Shown here: piece by piece, positions 43,573 to 51,721 of the stretch
Layout of the letters: each line of letters begins with the position of its first letter
Numbering within the stretch: the first letter of the stretch is position 1
From: Desulfatibacillum alkenivorans DSM 16219
GTDB lineage: Bacteria > Desulfobacterota > Desulfobacteria > Desulfobacterales > Desulfatibacillaceae
Direction of reading: 5' to 3'
NCBI RefSeq assembly: GCF_900142135.1
Contig: NZ_FQZU01000033.1
Location: forward strand, 1 to 64,000
DNA: 64,000 bases
Program-made: the position numbers and the translations under genes
Notes under the pieces: generated by a model
Seen by the model: only the letters and a program-made list of their open reading frames with translations
Database searches by the model: none
Told to the model about the DNA's origin: nothing

Positions 43573-43610
43573 AAAAAACCCGCTTTCCTATATTGGGGAG
43601 CGGGTTTTTT
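43573..43610. terminator. Bidirectional rho-independent terminator
   Basis: AAAAAACCCGCT (43573-43584) and AGCGGGTTTTTT (43599-43610) pair over 12 bp around a 14-nt loop. It probably ends the oxidoreductase-ligase transcript, although 440 bp after the ligase stop. Confidence 0.85.
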
Positions 43611-43731
43611 GGGTCTTTGAATATTTTTTCGGTCCGACCATTAAAAAACCACGAAACTACCGTCCAATTTACTCGTTAATTATCCGTTTTAATACATAAT
43701 ATTAAAATAATACTCGTCTGGCAAGCCTTTC

Positions 43732-43749
43732 TGTCAAGGCGACTTGACA
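43732..43749. promoter_or_regulatory. TGTCAA/TTGACA dyad
   Basis: Perfect 6-bp arms (43732-43737 and 43744-43749) around GGCGAC. The right arm reads TTGACA, but no acceptable -10 follows at 15-19 bp. Possible operator of the neighbouring GntR protein. Confidence 0.35.
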
Positions 43750-43838
43750 AGGCGCCGGTCTTGTGTCAGTGTTGAATGGCAGGACCATTCAGGAGGAGGC
43801 TTTCTCCGTTCTTGTGTGAAAATGTCTTGCCGTGCGGG

Positions 43839-43865
43839 TATAACTTCAATAAAATACAAGTTATA
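43839..43865. promoter_or_regulatory. 27-bp dyad upstream of the GntR regulator
   Basis: TATAACTT (43839-43846) and AAGTTATA (43858-43865) form a perfect 8-bp inverted repeat around an AT-rich 11-nt centre, 93 bp before the regulator start. Position and symmetry fit an autoregulatory operator. Confidence 0.55.
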
Positions 43866-43932
43866 TTTTTCCATGGCAAAGTTGTTTTCGAGAATTTGGT
43901 CTTTTTTAAATGTAGGACCTTTTGGGATAAAT

Positions 43933-43951
43933 GGTTCTACCGATAGGAACC
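43933..43951. promoter_or_regulatory. GGTTC/GAACC dyad at the GntR start
   Basis: Five-base arms (43933-43937, 43947-43951), extendable with a bulge to GGTTCTA/TAGGAACC, 7 bp before ATG 43959. The GATAGGAAC stretch also serves as the only ribosome-site-like sequence. Confidence 0.35.
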
Positions 43952-43958
43952 CGAATTT

Positions 43959-44756
43959 ATGAATGAAAACCCCATGTTCTCCCCCGTCAGGGTGGGCAGG
44001 GCCGGCGAAGACGTAGCCTTGCAAATTGAAGCGGCCATCATGGACGGCCGGGTGAAACCCGGAGAACGCCTGCCCAGCGAACGGGATTTGCACGTCCAGT
44101 TCGGCGCCAGCCGGGGCGTGGTGCGGGAGGCCCTTCGGGCGCTCAAGCAAAAAGGGCTCATTGAAATCAAGAAAGGCGCCAAGGGCGGCGCCTTCATTAA
44201 AGAGGCGGAGCTACATAACGCCAGCGAATCGTTGGGCTTGTTCCTCAAGCTCCAACGCATCAGCGCCCAATCCTTGATTGAGTTCCGCGAAAGCATGGAC
44301 CGGACCATCACTACCCTGGCCATCACCAGAGCCGAAGCCGCAGAGAAGCAAGAGCTTCTGGAGGGCGCCATCCAACTGGGAAACCTTCTCAACAAGGATG
44401 ATCCGGACATGGATGCGGTCCATGAACTGGACCGGAGGCTGAACATCAGGCTGGCCAGGATGACCAAGAATCCGGTTTTTGAATGGATTATGCGGGCCGT
44501 GCAGTTGGGGTTAAGCTCCCATGATGCGGTTTTGTATGAAGACGACGAGTACCGCTCCAGGACGGCGGGCAACTGGCGGGAGACCGCCCAGGCCATTGCC
44601 GACAACGAGCCCCTAAAGGCGTTGTCTTATATAGGGTACCATTACGTCATGCTGCAAAAATGCCTGGAGGATAGGGAAGTCCAGGAAGACAACCAGAGGG
44701 CCGAGGGACAGGACGCGGATTTTTGGGCGTCCACGCCCGACATCCCCGGGCCCTAA
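43959..44756 (+). CDS. GntR/FadR-family transcriptional regulator
   Basis: A 265-residue regulator. The N-terminal winged helix-turn-helix reads IMDGRVKPGERLPSERDLHVQFGASRGVVREALRALKQKGLIEIKKG, shown over residues about 27-75, the GntR signature. The C-terminal part is an all-helical FCD-type ligand domain (FRESMDRTITTLAI, LDRRLNIRLARMTKNPVFEWIM). FadR-type proteins respond to organic acids or acyl-CoAs. It heads the transporter/oxidoreductase block, 43 bp before livG, and probably controls it. Confidence 0.92.
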   Translation: MNENPMFSPVRVGRAGEDVALQIEAAIMDGRVKPGERLPSERDLHVQFGASRGVVREALRALKQKGLIEIKKGAKGGAFIKEAELHNASESLGLFLKLQRISAQSLIEFRESMDRTITTLAITRAEAAEKQELLEGAIQLGNLLNKDDPDMDAVHELDRRLNIRLARMTKNPVFEWIMRAVQLGLSSHDAVLYEDDEYRSRTAGNWRETAQAIADNEPLKALSYIGYHYVMLQKCLEDREVQEDNQRAEGQDADFWASTPDIPGP

Positions 44757-44799
44757 GAATAGGGCGTCAGCCCGTTAAACCGGGCGAGGAAGGTATATT

Positions 44800-45519
44800 G
44801 TGCTAGAAGCAATCCATCTCACCAAAAAATTTGGGGAACTGGTTGCCGTCAACGACTTGAGCTTCAAGGTGGACGAAAACCAGATTTTCGGCATCGCCGG
44901 CCCCAACGGCGCAGGAAAATCCACCGTATACAACCTCATCACCGGATTTTACCCCTTTGAGGGCAAGCTCCTTTTCAACGGAAAAAACATCGCCGGCAAG
45001 AAGCCCCACCAAATAGCAAAAATGGGCATAGCCCGCACCTTTCAGGTCCCCCGCACATTTCCCTCCCTCACTGTGGAGGAGGCGTTGAGCGTGGGCTCGC
45101 GCTTTGGGGACGACAAGGGCTTTGATTCCGAATACGTGGATTTTTTGCTGCATTTCCTGGATTTCGAAGAGGAGCGCTCCCGTAACACCGGCGCCCTGGA
45201 CCTTTTGGGCAAAAAAAAGCTCATGATGGGCGCCGCCCTGGCCACCCGGCCCAAACTCCTTATGCTGGACGAGCCCATGGCGGGCTCCAACGCCCATGAA
45301 ATCCAGGAACTGATGGATTTTATCCGCCGGATTAACGAGGAAATGGGCGTCACCATCATCATCATCGAGCATTTTATGAAGGTGTTGACCGAGTTGACGG
45401 AAACCCTGCTCATCATCGAGTCCGGTGCAAAAATCGCCAGCGGAGATCCTGAAAAGGTCACCAGCAATGAGCAGGTGGTGGAATGCTACCTGGGGGACGC
45501 CTATGCTTCAGACAACTGA
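44800..45519 (+). CDS. livG: Branched-chain amino acid-type ABC transporter ATPase (LivG)
   Basis: A 239-residue ATPase with Walker A GPNGAGKSTVYN, Walker B LLMLDEPMAGSN and switch His in IIIIEHFMKVL. The usual LSGGQ signature is replaced by DLLGKKKLMMGAAL, lacking the canonical serine-glycine pair (about 138-152). The start is GTG 44800 after GAGGAAGG. It forms the heteromeric ATPase with LivF. The Liv family imports amino acids but also urea, amides and aromatic acids, so the substrate is open. Confidence 0.9.
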   Translation: MLEAIHLTKKFGELVAVNDLSFKVDENQIFGIAGPNGAGKSTVYNLITGFYPFEGKLLFNGKNIAGKKPHQIAKMGIARTFQVPRTFPSLTVEEALSVGSRFGDDKGFDSEYVDFLLHFLDFEEERSRNTGALDLLGKKKLMMGAALATRPKLLMLDEPMAGSNAHEIQELMDFIRRINEEMGVTIIIIEHFMKVLTELTETLLIIESGAKIASGDPEKVTSNEQVVECYLGDAYASDN

Positions 45520-46207
45520 ACTTAACGCCTTTTACGGCCAGTTTCACGTGCTTCACGACGTCTCCATCCACGTCCGGGAGCAGGAGGTGGCGGCAATCCT
45601 GGGCCCCAACGGCCACGGCAAAAGCACCTTGCTGAAATCCATCTGCGGGTTGGTGGATCAGGTGCAGGGCGCCATCTCCTACAAGGGCCGGGACATAACA
45701 GGCAGGCCCGCGGAAAAGCTGGTCAATGACGGCGTCATTTATATTGCGGAAAACCGGGAATTGTTTCCCGAAATGAGCGTGCTGGAAAACCTCAAGCTGG
45801 GCGCCTATTCCAAAAACGCCCGGCCGTTTGAAAAGAAAAACCTGGCCAAGGTTCTGGAGCTTTTTCCCAGGCTGGAAGAGCGGAAAAAACAGCTTGCCAG
45901 CACCCTGAGCGGCGGCGAAGCCCGCATGCTGGCCATCGCCCGGGGGCTCATGAGCAACGCGGACTTTATGTGCATTGACGAGCCATCCCTGGGGCTCCAG
46001 CCCAATTTACGGGTGGAAGTCTTCAATATTATTAAAGAAATCAACAAGCAGGGCAAATCCATCCTGTTGGTGGAGCAGAATATTCCCCAGATTGCTGAGC
46101 TTGCCGACCGCATTTACATGCTGGAGGAAGGCCGGATCACCTTTGAAGGCACGGCCCAGGAAGCCGGGGAAAACGAACATTTAAAGGAAATTTTCTTGGG
46201 GATGTAA
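45503..46207 (+). CDS. livF: Branched-chain amino acid-type ABC transporter ATPase (LivF)
   Basis: A 234-residue ATPase. Walker A reads GPNGHGKST, the signature STLSGGEARMLAIARGLM is intact and Walker B is FMCIDEPSLGL. ATG 45503 (MLQTTELNAFYG) lies inside the end of livG (17-bp overlap) with GGGGGA before it; the longer upstream frame is rejected. With LivG it would drive the LivHM permease. Confidence 0.93.
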   Translation: MLQTTELNAFYGQFHVLHDVSIHVREQEVAAILGPNGHGKSTLLKSICGLVDQVQGAISYKGRDITGRPAEKLVNDGVIYIAENRELFPEMSVLENLKLGAYSKNARPFEKKNLAKVLELFPRLEERKKQLASTLSGGEARMLAIARGLMSNADFMCIDEPSLGLQPNLRVEVFNIIKEINKQGKSILLVEQNIPQIAELADRIYMLEEGRITFEGTAQEAGENEHLKEIFLGM

Positions 46208-46249
46208 TGATGAAAACGTCATTTTATAAAATGAAAGCAAGGGCCTAAA

Positions 46250-47125
46250 ATGCTTATCGAATATGCGGACGTATTCATAAGCGGGCTGACCAACGGCTCG
46301 GTCTACGCCCTCATGGCCGTGGGCCTCACCCTGGTCTACGGCGTGTCCAAGGCCTTTAACTTCGCCTACGGCTCCTTTTACAGTCTGGGCGGATACCTGG
46401 CCTGGGTGCTTTTGGCCGGCATCGGAATATGGGGCGGATACATCTCGGTGTTCATCATCGCCCTGCCGCTGCTCATGGCCTTCGGCTACGTGACGGAAAA
46501 GCTCATTGTCGCGCCTTTACGAAGCCGCTCTGACTGGGAAATCAAAGTCATGATGATCACCCTGGGCCTGGCCTTGTTCATGGACAATTTCTACCAGGTG
46601 GCTTTCGGATCCCGGATGAAGTCCCTGCCGCCCATCGTGGATGGGGTTTGGGATCTCGGGGATATCGTGATTTCCTATCAGGACATCGTCATCCTGGTGC
46701 TGTCGGTCAGCGGCATTCTGGCTTTTCGCTGGATTCTCAATAACACCCGCATCGGCATGGCGGTTCGGGCCGTGGCCCAGAACCCGGAAGGCGCCCGGAT
46801 TGTGGGCATCCCCAAGGACCGCGTTTTCGCCGCCACCTTCGCCATTTCCACGGTGATGGTGGGCGCGGGCGGGGTCTTGCTGGCCCAGAAATATTTCGTC
46901 TCCCCCACCGGAGGATGGGACATCCTGGTTAAGTCCTGGGTCATCACCGCTTTCGGCGGCATGGGCTCCATCCAGGGCGGCCTGTACGCCGCCTTCATCC
47001 TGGGCATGCTGGAAGCCTTTGTGGGCTATTGGTTCGGCATGACCTGGGTTCTTTTTGCATTGTTTGCAGTTCTTTTAGCCACCCTGGCGGTCAGGCCCCA
47101 GGGGCTGATGGGCAAATGGGGGTAG
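46250..47125 (+). CDS. livH: Branched-chain amino acid-type ABC transporter permease (LivH)
   Basis: A 291-residue inner-membrane permease with about eight hydrophobic segments. Family motifs are SGLTNGSVYALMAVGLTLVYGVSKAFNFAYGSFY at the start (residues about 11-44) and IVGIPKDRVFAATFAIS, followed by GGMGSIQGGLYAAFILG. It pairs with LivM and precedes it by 4 bp. Confidence 0.93.
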   Translation: MLIEYADVFISGLTNGSVYALMAVGLTLVYGVSKAFNFAYGSFYSLGGYLAWVLLAGIGIWGGYISVFIIALPLLMAFGYVTEKLIVAPLRSRSDWEIKVMMITLGLALFMDNFYQVAFGSRMKSLPPIVDGVWDLGDIVISYQDIVILVLSVSGILAFRWILNNTRIGMAVRAVAQNPEGARIVGIPKDRVFAATFAISTVMVGAGGVLLAQKYFVSPTGGWDILVKSWVITAFGGMGSIQGGLYAAFILGMLEAFVGYWFGMTWVLFALFAVLLATLAVRPQGLMGKWG

Positions 47126-47129
47126 TATT

Positions 47130-48107
47130 ATGAGTTGGCAGCGCATGGGCGGCCTTATGGCCATAATATACGGCGGGCTGGCGATTATGCCTCTATTTGT
47201 CGGCGGCGTGGATTACATGATGCACATCCTGATCATGATTCTGATCTGGGCCGTGGTGGCCTCGTGCTGGGATCTGATCATGGGTTTTGCGGGCATTTTC
47301 AGCTTCGGCCAGGTGGCTTTTTTCGTGATCGGGGCTTACGCCTCGGCTATCGTATCCAACAAGTTCGGCATTCCGCCGTTTTTTTCCATATTCATCGCGG
47401 GCGGCATAGCAGCAATACTGGGCGTCCTGGTCGGTCTGCCGTGTTTGCGCCTGAAAGGCGCCTACGTGGCTTTGGTGACCTTCGCCGTGCACATGATCCT
47501 GGAACCTTTCCTGAAGGGACACATGGGCCGGGCCATCGGCACGGGCGGCTCCCGGGGCATCCTGACCATACCGCCCATTAATATTTTCGGATACGCATTC
47601 ACGCCGGACAACAAAGTGGCGGTGTTTTATCTGACCCTGGTTCTGGCCGTGATTTGCTCCGTGATTATCCTCATGGTCATCCGCTCCTTTTGGGGCACGG
47701 CCTTTCTGGCGCTGAAGGATAGCGAGGATTTTTCCGCCAGCCTGGGAGTCAGCGCCTTCAAATACAAGCTGGCCGTGTTCGCCCTGACCAGTTTCCTCAC
47801 CGGCATGGTGGGCGGCTTTTACGCCCATTACGTGGGCATGCTGTCCACAAGAATGCTGGGCATAGACCTGTTCGTCACCCTCATGATCATGCTGGTCATC
47901 GGCGGAATAGGGCAGTTTCCCGGCGCTATTCTGGGCGCCATAGTCACGGTTACACTAAACGAAATGCTGTCTCCTCTTGGGCCATACAGGCCTTTGATCC
48001 TGGGGGGGCTGGTGGTGGTCCTGGTGCTTTTGCTGCCCGACGGAGTGATCGGCCTTTTACGCCGCATTTTTGGCGGAAAACGCAAAACCCGGGAAGCGGA
48101 GGCTTGA
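47130..48107 (+). CDS. livM: Branched-chain amino acid-type ABC transporter permease (LivM)
   Basis: A 325-residue permease with about nine hydrophobic segments. The LivM motifs GFAGIFSFGQVAFFVIGAYA and LRLKGAYVALVTFA are clear, and GGIGQFPGAILGAIVTV lies near the end. The C-terminus is basic (RRIFGGKRKTREAEA). The binding-protein gene starts 52 bp downstream. Confidence 0.93.
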   Translation: MSWQRMGGLMAIIYGGLAIMPLFVGGVDYMMHILIMILIWAVVASCWDLIMGFAGIFSFGQVAFFVIGAYASAIVSNKFGIPPFFSIFIAGGIAAILGVLVGLPCLRLKGAYVALVTFAVHMILEPFLKGHMGRAIGTGGSRGILTIPPINIFGYAFTPDNKVAVFYLTLVLAVICSVIILMVIRSFWGTAFLALKDSEDFSASLGVSAFKYKLAVFALTSFLTGMVGGFYAHYVGMLSTRMLGIDLFVTLMIMLVIGGIGQFPGAILGAIVTVTLNEMLSPLGPYRPLILGGLVVVLVLLLPDGVIGLLRRIFGGKRKTREAEA

Positions 48108-48159
48108 CAGGACGTCTGTCCTCTTCACCGCAACACTAATTATAACCAAGGAGGTTCCA

Positions 48160-49380
48160 TTGAAAAAGCTGGTAAGTTTGATTCTGACGATTACGGCAGC
48201 CTTGGCGTTGGCCGTTCCGGCCATGGCCGCAGACACCATTAAGGTGGGCGTGCCCCTGGCTATGACGGGCGCCTACACGGACACCGGAGACAATTACTGG
48301 AAGGGCATCAAGATTGCCATCGACGAAATCAATGCGTCCGGGGGGCTGTTGGGCAAGCAGCTCGAGCCCGTGCGGTTCGACACCCAGGAATTCGCCCCGG
48401 AAAGGGTTATGCAGGGCGCCGACTATCTGTGCGGCAAAATGAAAGTCGATTCCGTGCATGCGGGATGGGCCGGTTGGGGCCAGGACGTGCGCGCCTACGG
48501 CAAGTATACCGCTCCTTTCTTCGCTGACGACGGCTCCCAGTCCGCAGTGGACGTATTCAACCAGGATCCCAAGAAATACTCCAACATCTATCAGCTTACG
48601 GATACGGACATCAACCAGGCTTCCAGCATGTTCCGGGTTTTGATGGCTTTGCCTTACGAATACCCCAACAAGAAAGTCGCCATCATCACCGCGGACGACG
48701 CCTGGGGAACCGGCGTGGGCGAAACCCTGGCCAAAAACTTCAAGAAGGAAGGCTGGAAAGTGGCCCTGCACGAAGAAGTGCCTTACGGCACCCGTGAATG
48801 GGGACCTATCCTCACCCGGATTCGCAAAGCCAAACCCGCTATCATTCATTTGGAAATCGTCAGCGCCCAGGAAGTCATCACCTTTTTCCGCCAGTTCATG
48901 GAATCCCCGACAAAATCCATCCTGAGCTACGGCTACTCCATCGTCCCCAGGGAAGTGGTCCAGACCATGGGCACGGAAGCCGACGGCATCATCGGCGAAG
49001 TTCCCACGGCCATGCCCACCCCCATCGCGCCGACGCCTGAAGCACAGGCCTGGGTGGAAAACTTCAAGAAAATCTGGGGCCATCAGCCTCAGGCCGGCTC
49101 CTGGGCGGCCTATAGCGGCGTCAAAGCCTGGGCTGCAGCCGTGGAAGCAGTGGGCGACGCAAAAGACCACGCAGCCGTATGCAAGTACATCTCCACCAAG
49201 GGCTACAAAGGCGAAACCGGCTGGTGGAAATGGGATGAGAGCAACGTCATGCGCGCTGGCGGGGATGTGCCCATCGGACATTATCAGGTGCAGGGCGGCG
49301 AGTTGGTGACCATCTTCACCGATCCTCCGGTCAAGCCCTACAAGGACTTCAAATTCCAGACGCCCAGGTGGTGTAAATAG
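48160..49380 (+). CDS. Periplasmic substrate-binding protein of the Liv-type transporter
   Basis: A 406-residue exported protein of the LivK/peripla_BP_6 type. The start is TTG 48160, five bases after AAGGAGG; it gives the signal peptide KKLVSLILTITAALALAVPAMAA. A 30-codon upstream extension overlaps livM and lacks a signal, so it is rejected. The mature protein opens DTIKVGVPLAMTGAYTDTGDNYWKGIKIAIDEINASGG, split here, the family's typical ligand lobe. It delivers the substrate to LivHMGF. Confidence 0.92.
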   Translation: MKKLVSLILTITAALALAVPAMAADTIKVGVPLAMTGAYTDTGDNYWKGIKIAIDEINASGGLLGKQLEPVRFDTQEFAPERVMQGADYLCGKMKVDSVHAGWAGWGQDVRAYGKYTAPFFADDGSQSAVDVFNQDPKKYSNIYQLTDTDINQASSMFRVLMALPYEYPNKKVAIITADDAWGTGVGETLAKNFKKEGWKVALHEEVPYGTREWGPILTRIRKAKPAIIHLEIVSAQEVITFFRQFMESPTKSILSYGYSIVPREVVQTMGTEADGIIGEVPTAMPTPIAPTPEAQAWVENFKKIWGHQPQAGSWAAYSGVKAWAAAVEAVGDAKDHAAVCKYISTKGYKGETGWWKWDESNVMRAGGDVPIGHYQVQGGELVTIFTDPPVKPYKDFKFQTPRWCK

Positions 49381-49395
49381 GAATTTTATCGGTAT

Positions 49396-49848
49396 ATGGC
49401 CAAAACCTTTTTTATCAAGACTAACTTTGACCTGTGCACGGGTTGCAGCCTCTGCCAACTGGCCTGCTCCCAGCGCCTCTTGGGGGGCTACAACCCGCAC
49501 AGGGCGTTGCTCCGCATTACCCACAAGACGGAGAATCTCTACCACTTTCCCACGGTTTGCAATCAATGCGAAAACGCCTATTGCGCCAACGTCTGCCCGG
49601 TCAAGGCCATCAGCCGCGATCCCGAAACCCGCGCCCTGGTGGTGGACCACGAAAAATGCGTGGGCTGCAACCTGTGCCATAAGTATTGCCCCATTGAAAT
49701 GGCGGGCGTGGATCCGGACCTGAAAAAATCGGTCAAGTGCGACTTGTGCGGCGGCGATCCCGCCTGCGTGAAAGTCTGCCCCACAGGCGCTTTGGAACTG
49801 GCCTGGCGCATGGTCCCGGACCGGGAAGAGGAGGCGCCCAATGGCTGA
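49396..49848 (+). CDS. 4Fe-4S ferredoxin-type electron-transfer protein
   Basis: A 150-residue polyferredoxin of the DmsB/HycB/AorB kind with four cysteine groups: CTGCSLCQLAC (14-24), CNQCENAYCANVCP (55-68), CVGCNLCHKYCP (87-98) and CDLCGGDPACVKVCP (114-128). It would carry up to four [4Fe-4S] clusters. It overlaps the aldehyde oxidoreductase gene by 8 bp, so it is very probably its electron-acceptor subunit. Confidence 0.93.
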   Translation: MAKTFFIKTNFDLCTGCSLCQLACSQRLLGGYNPHRALLRITHKTENLYHFPTVCNQCENAYCANVCPVKAISRDPETRALVVDHEKCVGCNLCHKYCPIEMAGVDPDLKKSVKCDLCGGDPACVKVCPTGALELAWRMVPDREEEAPNG

Positions 49849-51694
49849 TTCCTATATGGGAAAATTCCTGCTTGTGGATCTGACCAATGAGGCCTCCCGC
49901 CCGGTTCCCACGCCGCAATGGTTAAAGGATCAGTTTGTGGGAGGCAAGGGATTCGGCGCCAAACTGCTTTACGACCTCGTTCCCAAAGGCGTGGACGCAT
50001 TGTCGCCTGAAAACGCGCTTATGTTCTTTCCCGGGCCTCTGACTGCCACGGCCGCTCCAAGCATGCGGGCCTGCGCCGTCACCAAGTCGCCGCTTACGGG
50101 AACCTATCTGGATTCCTTTTTCGGCGGCAGGCTGGGGCCTGAAATCAAGTACGCGGGATACGACGGCATCATTATTTTCGGCAAGGCCCCCAAACCGGTT
50201 TACCTTTGGATCAACGACGATCAGGTGGAAATCCGGCCCGCAGGCGATATCTGGGGGACGAGCGCCTTGGAGGCCAACGCCCTCATCAAAGACGAAATCA
50301 AAGAGCCCGAAGCCATGCTGGCCACCATCGGCCAGGCGGGCGAGAACCAGGTTCTGTTTGCACTCATCTGTTGCGAATACAACCGCCAGGCGGGCAGGGG
50401 AGGGGCCGGGGCGGTCATGGGCTCCAAAAACCTCAAGGCCGTGGCTATCAAAGGAAGCCGGTTGGTTAAAGTGCACGATCCGGAAGCCTTTGACAAGGCC
50501 TGCCAGGGCGCCTGCGAGGAAATCTCCCTGAGCACGGAATGCGCCGTTTACACGGACGGAGGCACAAGTTCGGCCGTGCCCTGGTCCAACGAAATCGGAA
50601 CTCTACCGTACAAAAACTACTACACCCAATCCGACCCCCAGGCCGACAAGATAGGCGACGAGGGGCAGAAGAAGCACCTGTTTTTAGGCAAAGCCGCATG
50701 CTTTGGCTGCCCCATTCGTTGCAGCCAGATGGGAGCGGTCCGCACCGGCAAATACTCCAATTTCATTACGGATATTGTGGAATACGAATCCGCGGCTTTG
50801 CTAGGCTCCAACCTGGACATCCACGATCCCAGGGCCGTGGCCCACCTGACCAAGCTCTGCGACGAATACGGTCTGGACAGCATGAGCGCCGGCGGCGTCA
50901 TCGGTTTTGCGTTTGAAGCTGCCGAAAAAGGCGTCATTGAAGCGCCCGAAGGCATTACCCTGGCCTTTGGAAACGTCCAAGGCGCGGAATACCTGATCAG
51001 GTCCATGGCCTTTCAGGAAGAGGACCTGGGCAGGCTGCTTTCCCAGGGGGTCAAACGGGCAAGCGCCGTTCTGGGCAAGCAGACCATGGACTACGCCATG
51101 CACGTCAAGGGCCTGGAATGCCCGGCCTGGGGGCCGCGAGGTACGCCCGGCATGGGGTTGGCCTACATGACCGCCGATCGCGGCGGATGCCATCAGCGGG
51201 GGTTTATGATCGGCTACGATGTAGGCGACGAATACAACGGCGTGCCTGTGGAGATGTATCAAACCAAAGGCCGCGCCGGCATTCTGATCGAGTTGCAGAA
51301 TTACCTTGCAGGGACTGACGCCCTGGTCAAATGCGACTTCAGCCAATGCGGCGTCTCCCCCGAAAGCTTCGCGGCCATGCTGTCAGCGGCAACCGGCAGA
51401 CAGGTTGACGAAGATTATTTTGACCTTCTGGGCGAACGAATTTGGAATCAAACCCGGCTGTTCAATGTCCGGGAAGGCTTTTTGGCAAAGGACGATACGC
51501 TGCCAAAGCGTTTCGTCAAACAAGTCCTTCCCGACGGCCCTCACAAAGGACATTGCGTGAGCGAGGCCGACATGGATTATATGCGCCGGGATTATTATAA
51601 AACACGAGGCTGGGACGAAGAAGGCCGTCCTGAAAAAAAGACATTACAAAAACTGGACCTGGACAAGGCGCCGGTTTTTATGGAAAGGCCTTAG
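49841..51694 (+). CDS. Aldehyde ferredoxin oxidoreductase (tungsten type)
   Basis: A 617-residue AOR-family enzyme that oxidises aldehydes to carboxylic acids, or reduces acids, using a tungsten bis-pterin cofactor. Features: N-terminal GKFLLVDLTNE and VGGKGFGAKLLYDL, pterin segment GRGGAGAVMGSKNLKA, and the [4Fe-4S] ligands C287, C290, C294 (CFGCPIRC) with a fourth Cys in the C-terminal DFSQCGV segment. Coupled to the ferredoxin gene upstream and followed 27 bp later by a GMC alcohol dehydrogenase. Confidence 0.93.
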   Translation: MADSYMGKFLLVDLTNEASRPVPTPQWLKDQFVGGKGFGAKLLYDLVPKGVDALSPENALMFFPGPLTATAAPSMRACAVTKSPLTGTYLDSFFGGRLGPEIKYAGYDGIIIFGKAPKPVYLWINDDQVEIRPAGDIWGTSALEANALIKDEIKEPEAMLATIGQAGENQVLFALICCEYNRQAGRGGAGAVMGSKNLKAVAIKGSRLVKVHDPEAFDKACQGACEEISLSTECAVYTDGGTSSAVPWSNEIGTLPYKNYYTQSDPQADKIGDEGQKKHLFLGKAACFGCPIRCSQMGAVRTGKYSNFITDIVEYESAALLGSNLDIHDPRAVAHLTKLCDEYGLDSMSAGGVIGFAFEAAEKGVIEAPEGITLAFGNVQGAEYLIRSMAFQEEDLGRLLSQGVKRASAVLGKQTMDYAMHVKGLECPAWGPRGTPGMGLAYMTADRGGCHQRGFMIGYDVGDEYNGVPVEMYQTKGRAGILIELQNYLAGTDALVKCDFSQCGVSPESFAAMLSAATGRQVDEDYFDLLGERIWNQTRLFNVREGFLAKDDTLPKRFVKQVLPDGPHKGHCVSEADMDYMRRDYYKTRGWDEEGRPEKKTLQKLDLDKAPVFMERP

Positions 51695-51721
51695 GCCTGA
51701 AAAAATGAAGCAGGAGCAATT

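Larger units (their letters stand above)
43134..43958. other. Long intergenic region before the GntR regulator
   Basis: No gene is supported; the minus-strand frames here cross repeats or regulatory DNA. From left to right: repeat element A (43196-43257), repeat element C (43357-43443), terminator (43573-43610), an AT-rich stretch (43625-43725) and three dyads (43732-43749, 43839-43865, 43933-43951). Confidence 0.65.

Noticed and set aside
43734-44150. 138-codon minus-strand frame over the GntR start
   Set aside because: It is antisense to the helix-turn-helix coding part and to the dyads; no domain is recognised.
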